Assembly: GCA_022925895.1 (NCBI GenBank)
Contig: JAKSYS010000117.1
Span: 50,336-114,335 of the forward strand
DNA from: Fragilaria crotonensis
Taxonomy: Eukaryota; Bacillariophyta; Fragilariophyceae; Fragilariales; Fragilariaceae
Length of the DNA stretch: 64,000 nucleotides
Direction of reading: 5' to 3'
A program made the position numbers and the translations under genes. How positions within the stretch are numbered: position 1 is the stretch's first letter; the number at the start of each line of letters is the position of its first letter. The notes under the pieces are model-generated. The model saw only the letters and a list, made by a program, of their open reading frames with translations. It searched no databases and was not told the DNA's origin. Positions 54,301 through 64,000 of this stretch are shown here, piece after piece.

Positions 54301-57300
54301 ATTAAATCTCATATTGTTTCCTGGAGCTGTAATTGCTGCTGATGGTTCTTGTCTCTCAACATGGCACTGCTGGGTGACACAATTGCTAGCATTTAGTAAT
54401 CATACGAGAAGGACGAGCTTCTACGTTGGCGGCCATGAACGTTCACAGAGGGGGGCGAAATGTGACTCTCATCCTTACTAGTAGTAACCTCTACAACGTG
54501 TCTTCAAAGATGAAACATCAGCATGTTGCTCATTCTATGATGCTCACACTGATTGGTATGCTGTAACCATTGCTTGAATGGTTAAACCCAACACTTTGAA
54601 AGGTCATCACATCTTCCTTTTCACCTAGCATTCGTTTGATTGGGCAGAGCCTTTCATAGCTACATCTGCCACTACCTCAGAACCTTGCGGGTTTTACAGC
54701 CATGCACAGACGGTATACTTTAGAACAGTTTCGTATATTATTTATACACTTTTCTGTATCAATTCTTCTCGACATGGACATACTTTTACATTTGCTTCTA
54801 TTTATCGTCAATTGGATGTCGTTCAAATTTTTGAAGTGCTGATGCACATGTAGCTATGGTCCTGCTGCTATCTCTAAACACATCACCAAGATACCCCAAG
54901 ATGATGCTTCCCGCCTGTACATTTGGAACGTATTCGTATCCCTTTTTCAATCTGATGGCTACCACGGTACATCTTTCAATTTTATTGCTGTGTATGTTCC
55001 CTTCCTATAGTTATTGTCTGCAAAAGCATCCCTGACAATGAATGCTGCGCAAGCGCAGTCACCTCTTTTCATCCCCAGAGAAGGAGCACTACTACTCATG
55101 TGGTCGTGAGGTCAAGGCCGGACAGATGTCACGTCATTTTTCCCACCATTCACCGCAGTGTTCTGTTGATATTGAAGGCTCACGAAAACGTCCCGCCAGC
55201 AACAACCACACCAGACGCAGGAAGCGTTGAAAGAGCTTAGAGGAAACTACAGCAATCCCCACAGATATTGACTCCGATGGTGTTGACACTGGGAGTACAT
55301 CAGTGCAATCAGATGGTGTGTTCTTGTACGTTGAATTTGACAGATGGAATACAAAGATGAACCGGACTCAAAATTTTTTTGCAGTTACCACCATGTGGTA
55401 GGTGTAAACCCGGAATCCTCTGAGGCATCTTTGCTTGGGTTGCTTTCTCAGCTTCCTTAGCAAAACGCAGACAGACTAATCTGCAGAATGGGGTGACGCA
55501 AAAGAGGTTGTTGTTCCATGTTTTTAATTTGAATGCACCTGCTTAACTATGAAGTCACATATCCACAGGAAGTGGATGACACTGAGGTGAGACGGTGATG
55601 TGCTGATGTGATTGAAATGCTGGGATTAGAGTAAGATTGAGATGAGTCATGAGACTGAGATGAGTCATGAGACTGAAATGAAGCAATCATGAGACTGAGA
55701 CTGAGACTGACATTGAGATGAGGTTATTGAGATGAGATTGAGGTTGACATGAAATTGACCTGAGACTGAGATGAGATTGCAATGATTCCAAAATGAGGTG
55801 TGTGACCATTAATTTTGACTCCTTGATTTAATCTTTCGACATCTTACACCCACTTAACAAGTCACTGTCATTTATGATCAGATTCTCTTTGGGATGAAAT
55901 GTCACCGCAGGAGGAGATCCTTCTTGTGGATCATCTGGTCATCTCCGACGAGATGCAAGAAACTGGTCCGAAATACCTTGACGACGAACTTCTTGCGGTG
56001 TTCTTGTTGATCTTCATATCAACCATTGATAGCTGCTTATCTAAAAGGGAACAGCATCAAAGTGATCAATAATGGTCAAGAACACCTCCAGTTTCTTGTA
56101 CTGCTGATGTGACAAATATATGCCAACACTCAACGACGACATCCTTGCAATCCTCTTATGCATGACGACAGCTGCTGCGCATGATGTGATACCACATTTC
56201 ACCCTGCTGGAGCATGTAGAGTTATTGTTGTTGGGATGACAAGGAAAGTTTGAAAAGCTCCCCTTTCCTGCTAAATTGAATGCAGAAATCTCAAGGTATC
56301 ATTACGTCATTTGTCTCACGACAGCCAATGCTACCCATTGGGAGGATGTTGGTCTAGATCAGTACTGCATCTTCATTCAAAATAAGTATAGCTGAGTTAT
56401 AGAAGATTCATTCCATCTCTGTGGCTGCACAACATACACACAGTTAGCATGCCGGTGTCAGGTCCAACTTCGTCGACAACTGGCTGGTTCCACGTTACTC
56501 CACATCTCCTGGTTCCACCTTGATCAATGTTGCGCCAACAATGGTTCCCGCCACTTTGGTTAATTTGTCTGCAGCACACCTTCAGTTTAATTATGCACTA
56601 TTGCAACACAGCTGGCACTGCTACCATGATTCAAAAAGCACTTGATGGCTCATCCGGCAGTCACATCTTCTCTTCATTGCGCCATCGAATAATGGATATC
56701 CACTCCAAAGGATCCTTCCAATGTTCTGTGGACAGGTCGACATCTGATCCTTCATCTTCTGTACATGAACCACTCAATCGTCATCGCCAACTTGAATTCT
56801 AACATCAATCAAATGCTGTGCGCTCTCCGTGGTGCAACCCCTTCTTCTGATTATCAATGCAGCTTCTTGGGTCTCCCAGCAGTCACTGCTTGGACAATGC
56901 CAGCATAGACTAGCTCCTTCTTGTCAACAACATCACTTCTTATTCTTCTGCATACGGTCTCCATTCTTAAAATCTATCCAGTTTTATTCCTATTTGATAC
57001 TATCCATTCATTTTTGCTCCTGCCCATGACCGGCATCGCTCATACCCATGACTGTTTGCCAGAAGGAGCACCTCAAGCAGGTATCTGCAACAATCACCTA
57101 TACAGTTGTACTTCCCAAATGCTATTGTCCTTACTTCTTTTGGTGCATCTGCAGGTTCCAGTTAGTGTATTGAATTGTGACAAGGAACCTGATCCGCAGC
57201 CAAGTTCAATGGAGCAGCATGCATCCTCCTCTGCAAGCCTCAGTGCTACGGTACCATCTTTATGACCACACGCCATTTATGACAAGCCACACTTGGAATC

Positions 57301-58220
57301 ACCCCATTTGGTTGTTCTGCAGTCCCTACTAGTACCTATCTTCTTATGGCTGTGCCTCACCAACTGGCCAGCAACAGGAAATCTTATAAACATGTCTAGA
57401 AGAGGTGGTGATTGTGGTATACTGGGGAGGTCCACCATCAAAAAAGAAATTGTGAGTCATGTCTTACATCAGCAATATCTTCACAAGTACTCCAGTAGTT
57501 CGTAAATAAAAAGAGAAGTCACAGACTGGACGAGCCATTCAGGTATTTTAGCAAGTTTCACCAATTCAAAATCCAAGAGTGCAATTCAGAGCACTGCCTC
57601 CATGATGATAATGATCATTACACGAAGCACCATTACACTTCTTCATCCTTTGGCATTACAACAGTGTATTGAAGTATCTTTTCAATGCACAATTCATGTC
57701 ATGGATGTATTTGTATAATTGGTATTTGTTTAAAACAAGCAAGCAACTTTTCGTAGTATTATGCAATTTGTAAATTTGTTTTCGAGGTTATGGTTAAGGT
57801 TTCTTTACGTTTAAAAAGGAGGTTTGTGCATCACGCCTCATTGTATTAGAAGCTATGCATTCAGCTCAATCATGCATGTGAGATCATCATTTACATAATT
57901 TGAATCAAGAATTTAAGTCATCTGTGGAAACGTTGGGGATCCATACTAAACATGATGGTGAGGCCTAAGTGTAATGCTGCAATCATGCTGCTTAGTTTTT
58001 AGGACTTCCTTGTATCTTGGTTGACATTTTTCCTCTGTATTCTACGTTCTCCATCCCTTTCTTCTCCTCAATGATTTTTAGTGCTCCCGCCGGGGATAGT
58101 ATCGATTATCGATACAGTAGTTAGTAATCTTCCGGGAACCATGTAGTTGAGTACTTCGAGTCTACGAGTACTCCTAGCTAGTACGTTTATGAATATGGCT
58201 GGATTCACGAAGAGGATTCG
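54301..58220. other. Long AT-rich non-coding region
   Basis: Nearly 4 kb with no open frame above about 115 codons and no recognised domain. A small open frame at 55042-55230 has Cys/His spacing (YYSCGREV...HFSHHSPQC) that could be a worn zinc-finger relic of a transposon, but this is weak. A degenerate minisatellite lies at 55630-55784. The region probably consists of decayed repeats. Confidence 0.45.
55630..55784. repeat. Degenerate GAGACTGAGATGAG minisatellite
   Basis: Units of the type GAGATGAGTCATGAGACT, then GAGACTGAGACTGAGACTG and GAGATGAGATTGAGGTTGA repeat irregularly. Units are contiguous without unique spacers. Confidence 0.8.
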
Positions 58221-60025
58221 CGAGGTAGAGCTCTACGTACTAGTACCACTATTTTTTTAGCGCTCATATTGAAAATTGATTTACACGCCAAATCACTTGC
58301 TTTTCATTCCATTGACCATGGCAGTGAATATCTCAACCAATTCTTGATATTCCGTGGAGCTTCTTGAAGCTACATCATCTCCTGCTCTTCATGAGTGAAA
58401 GCACATTGAAGCTCCACAGAAAACGCAGTTTTGATAAATTCACGACCATTCCAATTTCTACTGATCACGCGCCAGGAGATGGCAGTAAAGGGAGCACCTT
58501 CTTCTCTTGTGATTCCAGAAACGTTGTCTGATGAAGAGAACAGTTACCAGCATGTTGCCCAATTGAGTGTTGGTGTCAGTCATACCAAATGTCACGAACC
58601 ATGATGACGATGACAGTGGATCTTGGGATGGATCCAGATTCGAACCCTTAGAGCATCCCCACCCGAGGCGAACACGTGGTGAACTCCGTTTGGAACATTC
58701 TTGGAAGCATTTTCACCATTCCTACTTTTCCTTTCAAAATAAGGACGGAAGAGGCTCACAGAATGTCACTCCTCGGAACTTTTGCTCCCAGACGTTGGAT
58801 CAATTTGTTGGCTGTCGATGTGTCGACCGATGGCTTGCTCTCACGACGTGACATGTGAAGTGCCATGAGTTGGGCATGCATTGCCTGGATACAGATGAAG
58901 GTCATAGCAGACTAACAGGGAAGATGAATTTGATACTGTCACCGATGAAGCCTCTGTTGTTGGTGTGCTCCTTGATGGTGCTAGCAAGCAGCTCCAAACG
59001 TTTTGGCTACTAGAGCCCAATCCTGGTTCCATCGCTGGATCAATGCATCACGGCATCTCGTGATCTGTTGTCACTGCTAAGAGATAAGGAATCACCCATC
59101 ATCATCCTGCAGGACTCGAGTCATGGACACCGCACGTGTGAGGAACTTCTTGACGCTGGGAGCCCTTCACTTGCATTTGTCACCCGACACGGCGGTGGTG
59201 CGCAAGTTTCGAGATTTTGCTGTAAAACCTATCCAGAAGTTGCCAATTCTCTGCCCATTCAAGTTCATGAATCGGGAGAGACAGAATTGGCTGATATATG
59301 TCAATATCAATTTGAATAACCGGACTTCTTGGCCAGTATTCGATTTGTCAGGATATGTCAATGACCAGCCAAGATATCTCATACAAGATTGGCATGAACT
59401 ACACAATCCTGCTGCCCAATACAAACCTAATTGTCAACAACTTCAAATTGATTGGTGTTGATTGAAAGATCAAATGCTACTTTCTGAGTGGCTGCCTCAC
59501 CCTGCCAAGAAATTTGAACGAATATGCTACTATGGCACATCTCGGATGTATTTTGTTGGGTGCGGTCGCCTGCAATCATGTTGCGTACAATCATAATGCT
59601 GCTTTCTTTAAAGCAGACCTCACTATATTTATCCAACAAGCCGGGCAATCAAGAGCATGGCGGATGAGATGGAATCACTTTGATTTCAGCATACCCTTTC
59701 TTGGTGTTCGACTGTGGGCTCATTCCTCCTGGTCATGACTCATGACTGCTCACCATCTTGTTGCCATTACCTTGCTTTGTTGGTGCAGATCTCGTCACGC
59801 TGGCGCTCACGTCGCGGGTTCTGAAACTCTCGAACATTATATTGTACATCGACTAGACTAGCTACTTCTTCATTGCCACAGTTGGGGTCTATTTCGGCTA
59901 GATGAACAAAAGCTGCACTGACAACCCGATTAGAATCACCAATTCAGTAGCTGTACCGTAACCTTGGTATACTTTTGACGTCGGAAATAAAAAAATTAAT
60001 ACTAGGCCTACGTAGAGCTACCTCG
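58221..60025. repeat. Inverted-repeat pair about 1.8 kb apart
   Basis: The left arm (58221-58259) reads CGAGGTAGAGCTCTACGTAC and continues TAGTACCACTATTTTTTTA. The reverse complement of 59989-60025 reads CGAGGTAGCTCTACGTAGGC and continues CTAGTATTAATTTTTTTA. Over about 38 bases most positions match. The enclosed sequence has only broken open frames. It may be a non-autonomous DNA transposon; no target duplication was found. Confidence 0.45.
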
Positions 60026-60489
60026 TGTACCCAAAATATGCATCCAGCCATAGTACTCACTACTGTGAACGGTTGCTGAAACAAAGTAGGTTGTTTTAAA
60101 CAGTTTTTACCCTGTTTTAAACAAAAATTTAAGATCTAAAAATTTGTTTGACACGCAAAGCTCGCAACCTCGTGATTCTTTCTGGAGTCTACAGAGTAGT
60201 GTACTGTAGTACTTTTACGAGCATTATTTACGCACGTGAAGATTTCTGATTCCCTCTGAACATCACGTCCGCGAAATTCCATCGAAAAAATGGTGACATC
60301 CATTTCGCAAGCGCCATCACCAAATACGAAGTGAGACGTAGACAAAATGTACGGTTCCACACGCGTACGTGTTGCATCCGAAAGTGCCTTGGAAAACTAC
60401 AAGTGAGGTACGCCGAGTTTATAGATACACTCTGTGCATTAACCAAGCAAGCATTGGCAAATTTCGAAAAAATCTCTTTCCCGATCACC

Positions 60490-61848
60490 ATGATGCGCAC
60501 CATCTTTACTATTGCTGCCCTTTCAGCCTTGATCGCAAAGTCTGATGCTTTCGCTCCATCAACTGGTACGTACAACTAGATTCCTGGAACTGGAAGTAGT
60601 TATGAATCGAATGTGACCGTTGCGTGAATCCGCTCCACACACACATCACTCCAATGGCATCGAAAGATCGTATCCATTCGTATGAGGCTGTTTTACACTC
60701 TGCACTCTTATGAGGCTGTTTTGCACTCTGCACTCTGTGGTACTCGGACTTGGAGTACTCTGTACATCCATGAGTTGACACTGTCTTAGTTTCTTCTCAC
60801 GCATTCATTCTTCATCATGCTAACATGACTTGTGATATTTGTAGCCATCAGAGGATCCGCTTTTGGTACAAGCCAATCCAGTAGCTACCGTGATGTTTCT
60901 TCCTCCAAGACTCAGCTGTCAATGGCTGCCAGCATTGATTTGACGGGAAAGGTAGCGTTCATTGCAGGAGTTGCTGATTCTACGGGATACGGTTGGGCTA
61001 TTTCCAAGGCACTTTCGTCGGCAGGAGCAACCGTTATTGTTGGAACTTGGCCTCCAGTTCTCAAGATTTTCGAAATGGGCTTGGCAAAGGGATCCTTTGA
61101 CGAGGATAGCATCCATGCTGACGGATCCAAGATGGTGATCGACAAGATTTACCCACTTGACGCAGTATTTGACACCCCTGACGATGTTCCTGAAGAGATC
61201 AAGTCAAATAAACGCTACGCTGGTCTCTCTGGATACACCATTGAAGAAGTGGCAAAGGCAATCGAAGGTGACTACGGAAAGATCGATATCGTCGTTCACT
61301 CGCTAGCCAACGGACCTGAAGTCACCAAGCCACTGCTGGAAACATCCAGAAAGGGATACCTCGCTGCCTCATCCGCATCTGCGTATTCCGCCGTTTCGCT
61401 GTTGCAAAAGTTTGGTCCCATCATGAACGAGGGTGGTGCCTTCATGTCGCTCACGTACATTGCCTCCGAACGTGTGATTCCCGGATACGGTGGTGGCATG
61501 TCGTCGGCCAAGGCACAGCTCGAATCCGACACTCGCACGCTCGCCTACGAGGCTGGTCGCAAGTACGGGGTCCGCGTCAATACCATTTCGGCTGGTCCAC
61601 TCAAGTCCCGCGCGGCGTCCGCCATTGGCAAGGAACCAGGTCAAAAGACCTTCATCGAACTGGCCATTGATTATTCCCGAGCCAACGCTCCGCTGGAACA
61701 GGATTTGTACAGTGATGATGTTGGCAATTCGGGTCTTTTCCTTTGCTCTCCTCTCGCACGTTCGATTACTGGTGTCACTCTGTATGTTGACAATGGACTT
61801 AATTGCATGGGAATGGCCCTTGACTCGGCATCGATGCAGGTCGACTAA
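60490..61848 (+). CDS. FABI: Plastid enoyl-ACP reductase (NADH), type II fatty acid synthesis
   Basis: Exon 1 is 60490-60565 and exon 2 is 60845-61848, giving 359 residues. [24 protein letters not shown] is a signal peptide with an exact diatom plastid motif (A/FAP), and the intron follows it directly, separating targeting region from enzyme. The enzyme has the FabI-type nucleotide-binding start ([19 protein letters not shown]), [20 protein letters not shown] as in plant [14 protein letters not shown], and the active-site [19 protein letters not shown] with the two tyrosines and lysine of the plant and bacterial enzymes. It reduces trans-2-enoyl-ACP in the last step of each elongation cycle in the plastid stroma. 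Cyanobacterial/red-plastid origin is expected for the family. Confidence 0.95.
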
Positions 61849-62054
61849 CCAACAAGCTGCTGGACCAGAACGATTAGTCTACACATCATAAATATAGAAA
61901 TTCAAAATGACATCTAATTAGCCACACAGTCGTGCATCCGCAACATCATGCTACAGAGAAGTAGTTCCATAGATACAATGCAGAAGTACTTGATTCACGG
62001 CAAAACTGTACAAGTGTTTCCCTTAGAAGTAGACCTATCTCTCGCTGGATTCCA

Positions 62055-63689
62055 TTATGTGATCTTGACCACGGAGTGATCCCAGTCACCATCGTCTTCA
62101 GTCGCAGCAAGATCTTGCTTTCTTCCGGATCGATTTCGGCTTCGGTGGCGCGAAGGCGGCAATAAATGGGAATGGCTGAGCGATTTTATGAGGAGATTTG
62201 TTATGGAATGGTGAAGATAGCACGAGTAAACACCGAGAAGGACACACACGAGAACTGAGACGGCAAGACCTGCTTGTTGTGCAGGGGTTACCTCCATTTT
62301 GTAATTTTCGCCATACAAGGAGCTGTCCACATAAATCTCTCCCTTTTGATTGTAAGTACCCAAACGCACACTTTCGATAAAGGAACATTCTTGAGTCGCC
62401 TTTGATGATGATGTATCATAACTGGAATCGAACTGATACATCAGTTGCTTTGTGCACATTGCGCTGCCCTTGTGTACACGGTTACACATGATGCTATTGG
62501 CATCGTAATAAGGTCCGTCGCTCTGTGAAGAGGAAGTAAGGAGTCAGAGAGGTTGATTGTGTGGGTGCAAGAAACAAGGAGTCTCGATAACGGACTTACA
62601 CTTTCGGTGCAGTCGATACAGGTTCCATTGTAGAAAGGTGCGAAAACACTTTGCTGGAAGTAAATGCCCGAAACTTCTCGAAGATTGACATCATTACCTG
62701 CATATTGAGAGCAGTAGGGGTCGTAGTAAATGTCCATGTGAATGGTCTCCTTGTATGGGTCACAGCGAGGCCTGATCCAGTAGCTCGCATCGTTACCCTG
62801 AATTTTAACACAATCAAGGTATTCAAAGTAGTCTTCGTAGGGCAAGTAACCAACATCGTCATCAGCAACGCCATTGCACCAATTGCTTGTTTTTTCGCAG
62901 TGGGAAGAGTACGTGTCACAAAGGTTGACAGAATCATCATCGTATTCAACTGCCGCTTCGTTAAAGTCGTCATTCATCTTTGCACCGTCGTCGGTTTCCA
63001 TTTCGAAGTCGTCGTCCTGCAATTCTTGGTTCTGATCTTGCTGCTCGCCTTCGCCTTCGTGGCCATTTTCATTTTCGTTACCTTCTCCCTCTCCTGTTCT
63101 TCGTCGGCGACGACCGTTGTAGCTGCCATCCGCACAAGCTTGCAAAACGTGCACATTTTCGTTTTCTTATCGAGAGTGTACTTCAACATGAATGTAACGT
63201 AGTCTGCCACGCCAATGGCATACTCAAGATAATTGTAACGACATCCGTACTGTTTGTTCGGACTGCATTGCGAAATCGGACACAATCTGAGAATAACGAT
63301 ATCATCCTTGACCATCGCCGAATACTCTCCGTTCTTGATGGCATCTTCTGAGAAACGCTGAATTGTTTGACACTTGGCGTACTTGATGGAAAACCAGAAA
63401 AATCAAGCATATCACCTGAGTCCATGTAGTAATCATCGTTATCATTGCCTTCTTTGTTTTTATTTTCTTGCTCAGCATTGTCTTCTAGTGAACGATACAA
63501 GTGCATAAACTCGGGTACAGAAGCTTCAGGTCGGATTCCATCTACAGATGACAAAGGAACGGCTTTCTTCAGGAGAAGACGACCCAGGTCCATGTCCAAG
63601 ACATCATGTTGTCCACGAACACTAACACCAGTAGTCAGAAGCGGCGATAGCAGGAGCTGCAGCAGAAACAACCACAGGAACGACTTCAT
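62055..63689 (-). CDS. Type I membrane protein of a diatom cysteine-rich family, two frame breaks
   Basis: The ATG at 63689 gives signal peptide MKSFLWLFLLQLLLSPLLTT. The ectodomain contains DMLDFSGF, then (after one shift) IKYAKCQTIQRFSEDAIKNG, VKDDIVILRLCP and YGCRYNYLEYAIGVADYVTF, then (after another shift) VHVLQACADGSYNG, a Glu/Asp/Gly/Asn-rich linker, and a Cys-rich part with CIDCTES. An intron at 62599-62523 leads to SDGPYYDANSIMCNRVHKGS, a membrane segment (AGLAVSVLVCVLLGVYSCYL) and a basic cytoplasmic tail. Both shifts (near 63398 and 63160) fit one missing base in short C or A runs (TTTTCCATC, AAAACGAAAA). I recall the motif IQRFSEDAI...MVKDDIV from uncharacterised diatom proteins; function is unknown, possibly cell surface. 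Confidence 0.65.
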
Positions 63690-64000
63690 CTCGACCGTAT
63701 TCAATGTTTTCTGAGCAGGCAGTATTTGTCAAGACTGGAACAGGTGGGTACTACACCGACCGGTAGCTACTCACAGACGAGGTATCTGGGGTGTTCGCGA
63801 AATTCAAATCTTCATATCCAAACCTAATGCAATGTATTTTTTAATAACGAAGTTGAATACGCTAGCATTGGTATGGTCTCGAACGTGCCTCCCGTTATCT
63901 TTTATAAATGTATTCAATATTGTATATAGATGACCTTCTATTTATATTCCTTTTATGTGGCTGTGCAGAGACATTCTCTGAAAAGGATTTATGCACTACT
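63690..64000. other. Upstream of the membrane-protein gene, no gene seen
   Basis: Contains the presumptive promoter of the minus-strand gene and AT-rich sequence to the window edge. Confidence 0.5.

Noticed and set aside
55630-55784. Repeated GAGACTGAGATGAG units considered as a CRISPR-like array
   Set aside because: Units are contiguous and degenerate with no unique spacers, and the setting is eukaryotic; it is a minisatellite.
58636-58660. GGGTTCGAATC on the minus strand, T-loop-like, considered as a tRNA
   Set aside because: Flanking bases do not form a T-stem or acceptor stem. No tRNA could be supported anywhere in the window.

Overview
The window looks like nuclear DNA of a pennate-type diatom or close photosynthetic stramenopile. 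The grounds are: short GT-AG introns; plastid precursors with a signal peptide followed by an ASAFAP-like cleavage motif (SDA/FAP in the enoyl-ACP reductase, SES/FSP in the dioxygenase, ANA/WV in a conserved plastid protein); a bZIP and a cysteine-rich membrane protein of diatom type; and a myosin combining IQ motifs, ankyrin repeats and a FYVE finger. Species is not determined.

Layout. 1-2.4 kb: a DDE-type transposase gene on the minus strand running off the left edge. 3.2-13.6 kb: two tandem copies of a large membrane-anchored GH94-like (cellobiose-phosphorylase-like) gene; copy 1 carries two 1-base losses, copy 2 is intact. Between them lies a decayed copy of ribosomal protein SA, whose full-length relative is at 14.0-14.9 kb. 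15.4-27.8 kb: two copies of a secreted two-CHRD-domain gene flank a nested transposon block. In that block a 6.65-kb tyrosine-recombinase retrotransposon (gag-like, RT-RNase H and YR ORFs, with split direct repeats A1-ORFs-B1-A2-B2) sits inside an older element bounded by imperfect ~70-90 bp terminal inverted repeats. The retroelement is visibly more GC-rich than its surroundings and its repeats are nearly identical, so it is young.

28.7-52.7 kb is gene-dense: a CDP-alcohol phosphotransferase, the myosin, a triose-phosphate-translocator-like carrier, an acidic protein with a likely mitochondrial presequence and broken frame, a plastid protein, a bZIP factor, a POLE3-like histone-fold protein, a Sec7-domain ARF-GEF of the large GBF1/GNOM type and a phytanoyl-CoA-dioxygenase-like protein. 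53.6-54.3 kb holds a trypsin-like protease pseudogene, 54.3-60.4 kb is mostly non-coding and repeat-rich, and the right end carries plastid enoyl-ACP reductase and a type I membrane protein.

A recurring oddity is loss of single bases, often in short homopolymers, that breaks otherwise well-conserved reading frames (SA, POLE3-like, Sec7, membrane protein, GH94-like copy 1, mitochondrial protein). Nearly all these breaks have the same sign, so uncorrected consensus errors are the simplest explanation, and calls of pseudogene in these genes should be read with that in mind. No operons exist here; neighbouring genes share no obvious pathway apart from plastid metabolism and transport (FabI, the translocator, the dioxygenase).
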